Below, piece by piece: positions 8,241 to 17,234 of a stretch of DNA of 64,000 bases. The translations under genes were made by a program, and so were the position numbers. This DNA comes from Candidatus Koribacter versatilis Ellin345 (GTDB lineage: Bacteria > Acidobacteriota > Terriglobia > Terriglobales > Acidobacteriaceae): NCBI RefSeq assembly GCF_000014005.1, contig NC_008009.1, forward strand, positions 2,480,001 to 2,544,000. Reading direction: 5' to 3'. The notes beneath the pieces are model-generated. The model was not told the DNA's origin and ran no database searches. It was given only the letters and a program-made list of their open reading frames with translations. Numbering within the stretch: position 1 is the stretch's first letter; every line of letters starts with the position of its first letter.

Positions 8241-8900
8241 ATGTCATCGCCACAGCGCATCGTCTATCAGCAAGGCGACCACGTGTGCACGCTTTTCTCT
8301 TCGCCAGAAGAACAGCTGAAAGCCGCGGTGGAATACATTCAGGTCGGGCTGGCTCGTGGCGAACGCTGTCTCTACGTCTGCTGTGAACATTCAGTAGCGG
8401 TATTCCGGAATGAACTCCGGAAGGCGGGAATCGACGTCGGTGCCGAAGAAAAGCGCGGCGCTCTGATCGTTATCACGAAAGAAGACGGGCACCTTAAAGG
8501 CGGCCGGTTTGACCCCGACAAAATGATCTCCCTCCTGCACACCGCCGTACAGGGCGCGTTGGATGCGGGGTTTAGCGGCCTCTGCGCTGCCGGCGACATG
8601 AGCTGGGTGCTCGACGAGGCTCCAGGAACCGAGCGGGTGGCCGAGTACGAATCACGTCTGAACGAGTTTTACAGCTCGAACCGTGCGCTCGGACTTTGCC
8701 AATACAATCGGAACACGCTCCCTCCGGAGATGCTCGATCACTGCATGGCAACGCACGCCTATGTGCGTATCGAAGGCCCGATTCTTCTGGAGAATCCATT
8801 CTTCGAGAGTCCGGAAAAAGCGATGCATCGCGTCGCGGATATCCATAAAGTCGAGGACAAGCTCCGTCACTTCGAGACGGCGCGAAGATCCAACGCCTGA
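8241..8900 (+). CDS. MEDS-domain (DcmR-like sensory) protein
   Basis: 219 residues starting at ATG 8241, preceded by a G-rich stretch; an in-frame extension upstream is unlikely because it covers the intergenic gap. The sequence (DHVCTLFSSPEEQLKAAVEY, GERCLYVC, a FDPDKMISLL helix, SGLCAAGDMSW, LGLCQYNRNTLPP) matches the MEDS domain, a RecA/KaiC-like sensory fold found attached to histidine kinases and regulators such as DcmR. Here it stands alone, with no kinase or DNA-binding part. A partner encoded elsewhere is likely. Confidence 0.75.
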   Translation: MSSPQRIVYQQGDHVCTLFSSPEEQLKAAVEYIQVGLARGERCLYVCCEHSVAVFRNELRKAGIDVGAEEKRGALIVITKEDGHLKGGRFDPDKMISLLHTAVQGALDAGFSGLCAAGDMSWVLDEAPGTERVAEYESRLNEFYSSNRALGLCQYNRNTLPPEMLDHCMATHAYVRIEGPILLENPFFESPEKAMHRVADIHKVEDKLRHFETARRSNA

Positions 8901-8949
8901 ACGATCTCGAGACGGTCAGCTTCTGCAAGCGCGGTGATAGATTGTCGGC

Positions 8950-9363
8950 ATGAAGTTTCATACCGAGTATCTCCACTTCGAGACGAAGAAGCACCGCGCC
9001 TACGTTCACATCACCCCGCAGGTCGAAAAAATCCTTGAACGCAGCGGCGTAAGAGACGGGATGATCCTCGTGTCGGCGATGCATATTACCGCCGGAATTT
9101 ACGTGAACGATGACGAAGAAGGGCTGATCCACGACATTGACGAGTGGCTGGAGAAGCTAGCGCCCTTCAAAGAAACCTACCAGCACCACCGCACCGGCGA
9201 AGATAACGGCGACTCCCATCTGAAGGCGTTGCTCATCCATCACGAAGTAATTCTTCCAGTGACCAATGGGAAGCTCGACTTCGGCACATGGCAGCGCGTC
9301 TTCTACGCGGAGTTCGACGGTCAGCGGAAGAAACGCGTAATCGTGAAAGTGATGGGCGAGTAG
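8950..9363 (+). CDS. YjbQ/UPF0047 family protein
   Basis: 137 residues, full length for the family. Typical features are [20 protein letters not shown], the His-rich centre [19 protein letters not shown], and the C-terminal [19 protein letters not shown]. Family members show secondary thiamine-phosphate synthase activity in vitro, but the cellular role is unsettled. It begins 49 bp after the MEDS gene and could share its transcript. Confidence 0.88.
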   Translation: MKFHTEYLHFETKKHRAYVHITPQVEKILERSGVRDGMILVSAMHITAGIYVNDDEEGLIHDIDEWLEKLAPFKETYQHHRTGEDNGDSHLKALLIHHEVILPVTNGKLDFGTWQRVFYAEFDGQRKKRVIVKVMGE

Positions 9364-9366
9364 ACG

Positions 9367-10383
9367 CTAGGCCAGCCCGCTCTGGCGCGCGAGCTTCAAC
9401 GCCTCAAGAGCTGCGCCACGTGCGCCGGCGGTGTCGCCGTTCGGCATCACGTAAATCGGAATATCCACTTGCTCTTCGCGCTGGTTGGGCATCCCGCGTC
9501 GGATCTCGGCGAGGAACCACGCCTGGAATTCCTTGCTCGTCTCGAGCGCACCGCCGCCCACGATGAGCGCATCGGGATCGAAGGTGTTAATCATCTCGTC
9601 GAAGAACAAGCCGATAGCGTGCGCCTGGATGCGGAATACTTCCTTACAGACCGCGTCGCCCTTGTCGGCCATACCGCGCACGAGCTTCGCCGCCTGGTGG
9701 ATGTCCATTTTGTCGAGCTCATGGGTAGGGTTTTTCTTCAGCAGGTGCGGGAGAATGTTGCGCTCAATGCCGGTCAGCGAGCACAGCGATTCGAGATCGC
9801 CGATGCGTCCGCAGTTGCACTTCGGCACCATGTCTTCGGCTCCCTTGATGCTTTGGAAGGGAAGTAGGACGTGGCCAAGCTCTCCACCGAAACCGTTCTT
9901 ACCCTTTACGACGTCGCCGCCGATGATGATGCCCCCACCATTGCCGGTGCCGATAACTGTGGAGATGGAGGTTTCGGTGCTGGTGGCGCCGAAGATGGTG
10001 TAGTGGCCCCAGAGGGCGGCGGCGTTGGCATCGTTCAAATACGACACCGGTTTGCCGAGGCGACGCGCGAGGCCTTCGCGGATATCGTAGCCGGCCCAGT
10101 CTTTGTGAACGAAATTGGTTGCGCCGCGCGTGCTGAGTTGGCCCGCTGCTGAAGCGGGTCCGGGCGTGTCGAGGCCGACGGCGACTACGTCGGAAACCGC
10201 GACACCAGCGAGTTTCAGCGCGAGGTGCAGGCCGTCTTCAATTTGTTTCAAGCAGATGTCGGGGCCTTGTTTGGAGAGGGCGGGATGCTCGAATAGTTCT
10301 TCGATGAGGAACTTTTCTTCGCGATTGACGAGGGTGTAGTTGATGGCTGTACCGCCAAGATCGACGCCGGCAACGATCTGCAT
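9367..10383 (-). CDS. ROK family sugar kinase (glucokinase-like)
   Basis: 338 residues. The N-terminal phosphate-binding motif is GVDLGGTAINY (Asp 8), followed by NDANAAALWGH, the second ATP loop TVIGTGNGGGIIIGG, the ROK signature region around GELGHVLLP, and a zinc-binding KCNCGRIGDLES cluster typical of ROK proteins. It should phosphorylate a hexose or N-acetylhexosamine in the cytoplasm. There is no helix-turn-helix domain, so it is a kinase rather than a ROK repressor. It is convergent with the yjbQ-like gene (stops 3 bp apart). Substrate not predictable. Confidence 0.9.
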   Translation of the reverse strand: MQIVAGVDLGGTAINYTLVNREEKFLIEELFEHPALSKQGPDICLKQIEDGLHLALKLAGVAVSDVVAVGLDTPGPASAAGQLSTRGATNFVHKDWAGYDIREGLARRLGKPVSYLNDANAAALWGHYTIFGATSTETSISTVIGTGNGGGIIIGGDVVKGKNGFGGELGHVLLPFQSIKGAEDMVPKCNCGRIGDLESLCSLTGIERNILPHLLKKNPTHELDKMDIHQAAKLVRGMADKGDAVCKEVFRIQAHAIGLFFDEMINTFDPDALIVGGGALETSKEFQAWFLAEIRRGMPNQREEQVDIPIYVMPNGDTAGARGAALEALKLARQSGLA

Positions 10384-10768
10384 GAGAGCTCCTTCGATAT
10401 GAAGAATGATGTTAGCAGCGGGGAGTGCAGTACGAAAATAACGGGAAGAAAAGAGGAAAACTTACGGTAAAACCCGAAGTTAGAAAGTGGTAAACAATCT
10501 TTTCCAAGTGCTTATTTACTGGTGGTTTGCGGAGTTATGCCATTTTCTGTCATCGGTCCAGCTCCCGGAATTTCTTCTCCAAACCGCGCGAAAAGCGACT
10601 CTGACCGCCGGAATTCTTCTGATTCGGCGAGTTTGCCGCAAAGGTGGTACAGGGAAATTGAAAGATTTTGATAACCGAAGGGTTAACAGCTCGGAAACCC
10701 GCGTAAATCGCGGCTGCCACAGCGGTCCCCCGACGGAGCTTGGTTTGCTCTCTGGAGAGCAAAGAAAA
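10384..10768. other. Intergenic region without a recognisable gene
   Basis: About 385 bp upstream of the ROK kinase gene and downstream of the terminator of the large secreted protein gene. It contains a short perfect hairpin (TTGCTC, loop TCTG, GAGCAA, around 10745-10760). Short frames here lack ribosome binding sites and family resemblance. I see no tRNA or riboswitch that I can support. It presumably holds the ROK promoter. Confidence 0.5.
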
Positions 10769-10808
10769 ACCCGTCCTACCGCGCTCACTTGTCGCGATTA
10801 GGACGGGT
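10769..10808 (-). terminator. Intrinsic terminator
   Basis: ACCCGTCCTA and TAGGACGGGT form a 10-bp stem, extended inward by CGCG pairing. On the minus strand it is followed by TTTTTCTTTG. It ends the gene at 10823. Confidence 0.75.
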
Positions 10809-10822
10809 CACCCGAAGCCGTT

Positions 10823-12952
10823 TTATGGGCCGGCTTCGGTGTAGGTATAGGACTCGGATTGCCACGTGCCCTGCGTGAACGAGTTGAGGCGAACGTAGAG
10901 CGTCGCGCCAGTGGTTGGAATGCTGCTCACCGTGGTGGACGTGGTGCCGGGGTTGAAGGTTCCGTAGAAGACATCGTGCGCGCCGGGTGTGGTGCCCACG
11001 TACAGCGAGTACTGCAAGACAGCCGTGCCGGCGGTCCAGGTAAACGATTGGCTGGCGCTGGAGAGCGTGCTGCCGGGAGTGGGTGTGGCGATCGTGGCTG
11101 GAGCGGTTGTGCCGCTCGCGTAGTACTTGTACGAGTTGCCGCGCCAGGTGCCCGCGATGTAGGAGTACAACGTGACGTAAACCGGCTGTGCGTTGGTGGG
11201 CAGGCCGCTTACGGTTGTGGACGTCGTGGCAGAGCCGAAGGTCTGGTACGCGATGTCGTGTGCACCGGGCGCGGTTCCCACGTAGAGCGAGAAGTTATTC
11301 GCACCAACGCCGGCGTTCCACGTGAACGACTGGCTGGTTCCCGCAAGAACAGCGCCGTTCGATGGAGTGGCCATCGTTGCGGGGACTGGCGTGCCGGATT
11401 CGATGTAGCGATAGCTGTTGGGGTGCCAGGCTCCGCTGTAATACGAGTAGAGCGTGACGTACAGGTACGCGCCGTGGGTGGGAATGCTATTCACGGTGGT
11501 GGACGTCGTAGAAGTCGGGAAGGTGGAGAAGAAGACGTCGTGGGCGCCCGGTGCGGTGCCGACGTAGAGGGAGAACTGGGTTGCGCCAGAACCCGGACTC
11601 CAATTGAACGTGGTGGAGGATCCGGAGAGGGTGCTCCCATTCGCAGGACTGGTCATGGTCGCGGAAGAGGAGGCTGTGACCGTCACATTCGCGAGGCCGG
11701 TAATTCCGGGCTGGTTGACGTCAGCGGCAGTAATACTCTGTGCCCCGAGGGTGTGGAGCGTGACTTGTATGGTGCTGACGCCGCTGGTCAGTTTGCCGTC
11801 GGCCGGCAGGGTCGAGCTGCCGTCGGAGCTCGTGTAGTGGACGGTGCCACCGTAAGCGGCCGTGGTCGCGCTGCTTGAGTTCTTAGCTGTGACGGTGACA
11901 TTGAAAGGGACACCGGCTGCGACCGTCGAAGGAGCAGAGAGGGCAAATGAAGTGGCAGAGTTTGCCGTGCTCGCGGTACAGACGCCGGCGAGATTGGAAT
12001 ACTGCTTCTGGACGGTGTAGGTTGCGCGGGCAGTATCTAGAGGGGTCTGCTGGGCATTGCAGATATCGGAGATTTCACCCTGAGATGTGTTGTACCAGGC
12101 AATGGGATAAGCGACGGTGGAAGCATATCCGACTTCCGCATCGGTAGTAGCTTCGACCAGTTCGTGCGAGGAGACACTCGTCAGATTGTCGAAATCGGTC
12201 GCGCCAGCACCGCAGCCGCCGTCGCAGCCTGGGTTGGTGAGATCGGGAAAAATTCCGTACAGAAGGTCGACACCACTCCGGTTCGCGGTGCTGTGATAGG
12301 CGCAGAACTGTACGCAACTGGTGTCCGATGCGTCGAGTTTGATGACGAAGCCTGACGGGAAATAGATCATGTAGATGGTGTTGGAGTGCCCGTTGGCGTC
12401 CACCGTAGGCTCGGGGAGGTGCCCGGCGGTGATCTGGGAATTGAGTTCGCTTTGGATCTGGGCGTCAGTACAAGTCGTTGCCGTGCATACCGTCGGCGTG
12501 ATGGTGATTTCTGTATTGAATGTGCCGCGCCCGATGGTCTGGTTTCCGGTGTGTGCACCCACGACCATCCCAGCCGTGTTGTATTCGGAGAGCATGTCCC
12601 AGTAGGTGGTATTGGTGACGTCCTGGAGGAAATTGGCCATGGTGACGCCGCCGGTTCCGACGGGCTTGCTCACCGCTCCCCAGTTGACGATGATGACGTC
12701 GGGATTGGAAATGACCGGCCCGCCGTAATAGTGCAGGAGTCCGGCCGTCTTGATGACGTTCGTCCGCGGTTGATTAGGGTTGGTGATTGGGACGATATGG
12801 ATCGGCCGTTTGGCGTTGGCGTCGAAGGCGTCGGAGTTGCTCTGGGCGGGCAAAACTCCACAGAGTGCGACGAGCGAGAGAAGAGCCCAAAGCACGTGGG
12901 TTCTGCGGCGTGAGACGTGACTGCGGCGATGGTTCGAGTGCACGGAGTGCAT
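10823..12952 (-). CDS. Large secreted protein: EXORDIUM/zincin-like domain plus three beta-sandwich repeats
   Basis: 709 residues. The signal anchor region is basic and then hydrophobic (residues 15-37, ending LPAQS). Residues about 40-330 contain SSHELVEATTDAE and later AWYNTSQGEISDICN. The HELxE...EIxDxC arrangement resembles bacterial relatives of plant EXORDIUM/phosphate-induced proteins and may be a metal site. Next comes an Ig-like segment (about 335-435) and three consecutive repeats of about 90 residues, each with SFTWNAGVGANNFSLYVGTA-type and YVTLYSY-type signatures. The start has AGGAG six bases upstream of ATG. It is probably an extracellular adhesin or hydrolase; catalytic activity is not shown by the sequence. 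Confidence 0.8.
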   Translation of the reverse strand: MHSVHSNHRRSHVSRRRTHVLWALLSLVALCGVLPAQSNSDAFDANAKRPIHIVPITNPNQPRTNVIKTAGLLHYYGGPVISNPDVIIVNWGAVSKPVGTGGVTMANFLQDVTNTTYWDMLSEYNTAGMVVGAHTGNQTIGRGTFNTEITITPTVCTATTCTDAQIQSELNSQITAGHLPEPTVDANGHSNTIYMIYFPSGFVIKLDASDTSCVQFCAYHSTANRSGVDLLYGIFPDLTNPGCDGGCGAGATDFDNLTSVSSHELVEATTDAEVGYASTVAYPIAWYNTSQGEISDICNAQQTPLDTARATYTVQKQYSNLAGVCTASTANSATSFALSAPSTVAAGVPFNVTVTAKNSSSATTAAYGGTVHYTSSDGSSTLPADGKLTSGVSTIQVTLHTLGAQSITAADVNQPGITGLANVTVTASSSATMTSPANGSTLSGSSTTFNWSPGSGATQFSLYVGTAPGAHDVFFSTFPTSTTSTTVNSIPTHGAYLYVTLYSYYSGAWHPNSYRYIESGTPVPATMATPSNGAVLAGTSQSFTWNAGVGANNFSLYVGTAPGAHDIAYQTFGSATTSTTVSGLPTNAQPVYVTLYSYIAGTWRGNSYKYYASGTTAPATIATPTPGSTLSSASQSFTWTAGTAVLQYSLYVGTTPGAHDVFYGTFNPGTTSTTVSSIPTTGATLYVRLNSFTQGTWQSESYTYTEAGP

Positions 12953-13114
12953 TAGTTTCTCCTGGATGTTCTGGGGACGACGGCGGGCGCCACGCCATGC
13001 CTGGGGAAAAGTTGCTGGATTCTACTGCACTTTGGTGACGGCTCAAAACAAAATACGAGGCAAAAATAGCAAGAGCTGGGGTGGATGGCCTATTTGATGG
13101 AGCGGGGATTGGCG

Positions 13115-13144
13115 TTGCAACTGAATGGAGATTCAGTTTATTGT
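13115..13144 (+). promoter_or_regulatory. Putative promoter with TetR operator
   Basis: A perfect 20-base inverted repeat, AACTGAAT-GGAG-ATTCAGTT, occupies 13119-13138. It starts within a -35-like TTGCAA (13115-13120) and ends at the edge of a -10-like TATTGT (13139-13144). It lies about 97 bp upstream of the TetR gene. Position and symmetry fit an autoregulatory operator blocking RNA polymerase. The palindrome is seen; the promoter boxes and the regulator match are inferred. Confidence 0.55.
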
Positions 13145-13234
13145 GTTCGGCACATGAGCCGCTGAGGATGGCGAGGCAGCGGCCGCCCTTTCAGTCTAGA
13201 GATATCCAATCCTTTAACCGAGGCAAGCGGCCCA

Positions 13235-13909
13235 GTGTCGAAACGTGAAATGCAGTCGGCTGGTCATCGTTCCGGTGCAGCGAAGAAACCTGTCCCAGCA
13301 AGTACAGCGAAAGCGGAGAACGGAACTCCGGGGGGCAAGTCCGACAAATACCAGCGCATTCTCGATGCAGCGATCGCGGTGATTGCGGAGAAGGGCTTCT
13401 TCACGGCGCGGATCTCGGACATCGCCGAACGGGCCGATGTGGCGGACGGTACGGTCTATCTCTATTTCAAAAGCAAAGAAGACATCCTGATGAAAGCCAT
13501 CAACGCGGCGTTCGATGGCTTCATGCGGCACGCCCTAACGGAGCTGGCAAAGATCGAATCGCCGGAGAAGCAGTTGCGCAGATTGGCGTATCTGCATCTT
13601 GAGGCGATGGGTTCAAATCGGAACGCGGCGAAGGTCTTTCAGATGGAACTGCGTCAGAGCACGAGATTTCTGGAAGAATTTAGTCACGACCACATGGTCG
13701 AGTATTTTGCGCTCGTACGTGAGGCGATTCGCCGCGGCCAGCATGACGGAACTTTCCGTGCCGAACTTTCAGACAAAGTAGCGGCGAATTGCTTCTTCGG
13801 CTCTCTGGATGAAATGGTGACTTCGTGGGTGCTGAGCGGAGAGGATTATCCGCTGGCACATGCGGCTGAGCACGTCTGCGATGTCATCTTAAAGGGATTG
13901 GAGAAGTAA
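13235..13909 (+). CDS. TetR/AcrR-family regulator (FadR-like) of the acyl-CoA synthetase operon
   Basis: 224 residues. After a 35-residue basic, Ala/Pro-rich extension comes the TetR DNA-binding domain (RILDAAIAVIAEKGFF, then ISDIAERADVADGTVYLYFK with the helix-turn-helix). The C-terminal ligand domain includes RLAYLHLEAM and MELRQSTRFLEEF, resembling fatty-acid-responsive TetR proteins. GTG at 13235 is used; an in-frame ATG at 13250 is an alternative. The stop is 2 bp before the acyl-CoA synthetase start, so the regulator probably senses acyl-CoA and controls this operon through the palindrome at 13119-13138. Confidence 0.88.
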   Translation: MSKREMQSAGHRSGAAKKPVPASTAKAENGTPGGKSDKYQRILDAAIAVIAEKGFFTARISDIAERADVADGTVYLYFKSKEDILMKAINAAFDGFMRHALTELAKIESPEKQLRRLAYLHLEAMGSNRNAAKVFQMELRQSTRFLEEFSHDHMVEYFALVREAIRRGQHDGTFRAELSDKVAANCFFGSLDEMVTSWVLSGEDYPLAHAAEHVCDVILKGLEK

Positions 13910-13911
13910 GC

Positions 13912-15708
13912 ATGGCGATTGAACTGAAGACCATCAACGATGTGTTCTTCGCCGTTGTGGATCGCCAACTGTCGCAGGTGATGGCGTATCGCGAAGGCGC
14001 GAATTGGAAGTACATCTCCTCGCAGGAACTTTACCGGCGTGTTGTGGCAACCGCACGGTGGTTGCAATTGCAGGGCGTGAAGAAAGGCGACCGCGTCGCC
14101 ATCCTGAGCGAGAACCGTCCGGAGTGGGCGATTGCGGATTTTGCGGTCCTGGCGATTGGCGCCGTGGTGGTGCCGATTTATGCGACGCTGACGCCGGAAC
14201 ATATCTCCTACCTGCTGAAAGATTCGGGGACGCGAGTCATTTTTCTGTCCACGCGAACCCAGTTGCAGAAGGTGCGGGCGATTGAAGCGCAAACGCCGCT
14301 GCAGCACGTGGTGATGATGGACGAGGTCATTCCTCCGGAAGCGATCTGGATGCAGACGATCACGGAGAGCGGGACCGAGGGTCGGGATGCCGGGTTCGAT
14401 GCAACAGCGAAGTCGCTACAGTCAGACGATCTTGCGACGCTGGTCTATACCTCGGGGACGACCGGGAATTCCAAGGGCGCAATCATCACGCACGGCAACA
14501 TGGCAGCGAACTTGAGTTGCTCGCTGGAAGGCTTCGCGGCGTTGAGGGAGGGCGGACATCGGCTGATTTCGTTTTTGCCGCTTTCGCATATCACGGCGCG
14601 ACACTTGGATTACCAGATGTTCCATCATGGCGTGATGCTGGCGTACTGTCCCAACGTGGACATGATCACGGCACTGATGAAAGAGATCCGGCCGACCATC
14701 TTTGTCGCGGTGCCGCGCGTGTACGAGAAGATTTCGACGACCGTGAAGATGAAGGCGGCGGAGGGAATCAAGAAGAAAATCTACGACTGGGCGATGCGCG
14801 TGGGCGCGAAACACCAGGCGACGATCCTCGTCGGCAACACGCCGACATCGCTCGACTGGAAGCTCGCCAACAAATTGCTGTTCTCGAAAGTACGTGAGGC
14901 GATGGGCGGCGAGGTGCAGTTCTTCATCTCGGGCGGCGCGCCGCTGGGCAGGGAACTGGCGGAGTGGTACGCAAGCTTTGGGATACGTATTCACGAAGGC
15001 TATGGGCTGACCGAGACCTCGCCGGTGATCGCGCTGAATAATCCGAAGAACCATCGGTTGGGGACGGTTGGACCTCTGCTCAGTAATGTTGAGGTGAAGA
15101 TCGCGAGCGACGGGGAAATCCTGGTGCGGGGACCGTCGGTGTTCAAGGGCTACTGGAACATGCCTACGGAGACAACGCAGGCATTCGAAGGTGAGTGGTT
15201 TAAGACGGGAGACATTGGGCATCTCGACGGCGAAGGATTTTTGTCTATTACGGACAGGAAGAAGGACCTGATTAAGACGTCGGGAGGGAAGTTCATTGCT
15301 CCGCAGCCGATCGAGGGATCGCTGAAAGTGCATCCGATGGTGGCAGAGGCGGCAATGGTCGGCGAAAAGCGGAGGTTCCCGGCGGTGATGATCCTGCCGA
15401 ATTTCCCGTTGCTCGAAGAATGGGCGAAGAAGAATGCGGTCAGCTTCGATGGGCGGGATCAACTTGTTACCGATCCCAAAGTCATCGAGTTGTACACGCA
15501 GATCGTGGAGCAGGTGAACGGCAAACTCGCCCAGTACGAGAAGATGAAAAAGCTGTTAATTCTTCCGACGGAGCTGAGTATCGCCGAAGGAACGATGACC
15601 GCGAGCATGAAGCTGCGGCGGCGCCAACTCGAAGCGAAGTTCCGAGACCAGATCGAAGCGATGTACGCGGTCGAGAATGGTGCGCCGGAGAGGGTCGCCG
15701 CGAATTAG
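13912..15708 (+). CDS. Long-chain fatty acid-CoA ligase (AMP-forming)
   Basis: 598 residues, typical of FadD15/long-chain acyl-CoA synthetases. The AMP-binding P-loop is LVYTSGTTGNSKGAIITHGN. Further motifs are EGYGLTETSP, then WFKTGDIGHLDGEGFLSITD and the hinge/catalytic DRKKDLIKTSGGKF with the essential Lys region. It activates fatty acids to acyl-CoA via an acyl-adenylate, in the cytoplasm or at the inner membrane face. It is co-transcribed with the TetR regulator (2-bp gap) and followed by a strong terminator. Confidence 0.93.
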   Translation: MAIELKTINDVFFAVVDRQLSQVMAYREGANWKYISSQELYRRVVATARWLQLQGVKKGDRVAILSENRPEWAIADFAVLAIGAVVVPIYATLTPEHISYLLKDSGTRVIFLSTRTQLQKVRAIEAQTPLQHVVMMDEVIPPEAIWMQTITESGTEGRDAGFDATAKSLQSDDLATLVYTSGTTGNSKGAIITHGNMAANLSCSLEGFAALREGGHRLISFLPLSHITARHLDYQMFHHGVMLAYCPNVDMITALMKEIRPTIFVAVPRVYEKISTTVKMKAAEGIKKKIYDWAMRVGAKHQATILVGNTPTSLDWKLANKLLFSKVREAMGGEVQFFISGGAPLGRELAEWYASFGIRIHEGYGLTETSPVIALNNPKNHRLGTVGPLLSNVEVKIASDGEILVRGPSVFKGYWNMPTETTQAFEGEWFKTGDIGHLDGEGFLSITDRKKDLIKTSGGKFIAPQPIEGSLKVHPMVAEAAMVGEKRRFPAVMILPNFPLLEEWAKKNAVSFDGRDQLVTDPKVIELYTQIVEQVNGKLAQYEKMKKLLILPTELSIAEGTMTASMKLRRRQLEAKFRDQIEAMYAVENGAPERVAAN

Positions 15709-15734
15709 CGGATGCTGGCAGATTGAGGGAAACG

Positions 15735-15762
15735 AAAAGCCTCTCCAAAAGGAGAGGCTTTT
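15735..15762 (+). terminator. Intrinsic terminator, symmetric
   Basis: AAAAGCCTCTCC, loop AAAA, GGAGAGGCTTTT: a 12-bp perfect stem ending in a T-run on both strands. It ends the acyl-CoA synthetase operon and may also serve the convergent minus-strand gene ending at 15784. Confidence 0.8.
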
Positions 15763-15783
15763 GCAAAATGAGTTGAAGAACGG

Positions 15784-16011
15784 CTAGTCGCTGAAGGAGG
15801 CTTCGCGACGGCTGTTCAGCGGGACGGCTGTGTCTTCTGCGACCTTCGTCGGGCCTTTACCGATGAACTGGATCAGACCGAGAAAGCGTTTCAGACACGT
15901 CATGCAGCGATAATGTCGCAGCAAAACGACCCGGGTAAGAAGGATCTCTGTCCGGGACTGGGGCCGTGAGGGGAGGCTATCCTTGCTAGAGCAATGGGGA
16001 CACCGTTTCAT
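15784..16011 (-). CDS. Small zinc-ribbon-like protein, hypothetical
   Basis: 75 residues from the ATG at 16011 (MKRCPHCSSKD). Two CxxC pairs, RCPHC near the N-terminus and YRCMTC about 35 residues later, would form a zinc ribbon, with a basic LLTRVVLLRHYR segment between them. No good ribosome binding site was seen, and a longer in-frame start to 16182 exists. It is the only gene between the fadD terminator and uppP. It could be a small nucleic-acid or membrane-associated zinc protein. No function assigned. Confidence 0.5.
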   Translation of the reverse strand: MKRCPHCSSKDSLPSRPQSRTEILLTRVVLLRHYRCMTCLKRFLGLIQFIGKGPTKVAEDTAVPLNSRREASFSD

Positions 16012-16278
16012 CGGTGAAGTAATCTTAGCAGACAGTCCTTGGATTGATGCTGACGAAAGTACACTGCCTAGGTGAAGTAATAGGACACCATACTTTCTGG
16101 GAAACGGGCTACTGACGCCCAATCCAACAACTCGGCTCGCGGTATCCGCCTTGCCACCATTCAGATCGCGCCCATTCCGCAAGGAGAGTGCTAAGAGTTA
16201 GCGTAGTTCCTCGAGCACGAACATGAGTGGGACGAATGTAGTGTAGGTACCCCGCTAGTAATCGGGTGAGCAACTCAC

Positions 16279-17139
16279 CTACCTCTTTAGAGCCCACGCC
16301 AGTACCGCAATCCCAACGACAATCCGATACACAGCGAAGGGCACAAAGCCGCGCGTGCGCACCCATTTCATGAACCAGGCGACCACAAAATAGGCGACGA
16401 TGAAGCTCACGATGAAGCCGATCGCGAGTGTGATCCAGGCATGCGCATCCATGTGAACGACGCCGAGCGCAGCACCCGCTTCGTCCTTGTGACGAAGGGT
16501 CTTGAGCAGGTCGTAGCAGGTCGCGACGACCATAGTGGGAATCGACAGGAAGAACGAGAACTCGAGGGCGGCGGCGCGGGTCATCCCGGAGAGTTGCCCG
16601 GCAGCAATCGTGGACATGGAGCGCGAGGTACCGGGGAATACGGCGGAGAGGACCTGGCAGAGGCCGATCCAGATGGCCTGGCCAACGGACATCTTGTCCA
16701 TATCGTCGGTGGCACCCTTGTCGGCGAACATTACGTCCACAATCCACATCACGATGCCACCGATGAGCAGCGCGGAGCCCATGATGATCACGCTCTCAAG
16801 GTGCTTGCCGATGATCTTGGTGAAGAGGAAGGCGGGGATGGCGGTGCAGAGGAAGGCGATGATGGTGAGCGTCAGGGGATGCGTGAGCGCGGTGTGGTTG
16901 CCGGATTTGCCCTTCGGAAATGTCGCGAAGAATTCACTGATGCGGGCACGGAAGTAAATCGGCAGGCACAGGATGGCGCCAAGTTGGATGACGATGGAGA
17001 ACATCTTCCAGAAGCCGTCGCCGAGATCAATGTGGAGCAGGGCCTCGCAGATGCGCAGGTGAGCGGTGGAACTGACAGGCAGGAATTCGGTCAGGCCTTC
17101 GACGACGCCGAGCAGGGCGGCGAGCAGGTATGCGTTCAA
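16279..17139 (-). CDS. uppP: Undecaprenyl-diphosphatase
   Basis: 286 residues, a multi-span membrane protein. The family motifs are clear: GVVEGLTEFLPVSSTAHL near the N-terminus (catalytic Glu-rich loop and SSTAH), and FPGTSRSMSTI in the second active-site loop (PGxSRS). It dephosphorylates undecaprenyl diphosphate to recycle the lipid carrier for peptidoglycan and other wall polymers, and over-expression of the family gives bacitracin resistance. A short inverted repeat, GGTGAG/CTCACC, sits right at the stop. Confidence 0.95.
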   Translation of the reverse strand: MNAYLLAALLGVVEGLTEFLPVSSTAHLRICEALLHIDLGDGFWKMFSIVIQLGAILCLPIYFRARISEFFATFPKGKSGNHTALTHPLTLTIIAFLCTAIPAFLFTKIIGKHLESVIIMGSALLIGGIVMWIVDVMFADKGATDDMDKMSVGQAIWIGLCQVLSAVFPGTSRSMSTIAAGQLSGMTRAAALEFSFFLSIPTMVVATCYDLLKTLRHKDEAGAALGVVHMDAHAWITLAIGFIVSFIVAYFVVAWFMKWVRTRGFVPFAVYRIVVGIAVLAWALKR

Positions 17140-17234
17140 CGGTCCTCCAGGACAGTGGTAACGATAGGGATGGTTCGACTGCGAATGCGGATTATTATCC
17201 GCATTCTCGACTCACCATGACAGCGCTAAAAGTG

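Noticed and set aside
10384-10768. c-di-GMP (GEMM) riboswitch suggested by CGCAAAGGTGG
   Set aside because: The paired stems and second conserved loop could not be found on either strand.
14422-15462. A 346-codon minus-strand frame
   Set aside because: Antisense to the acyl-CoA synthetase, Arg/His-rich, no start signal.
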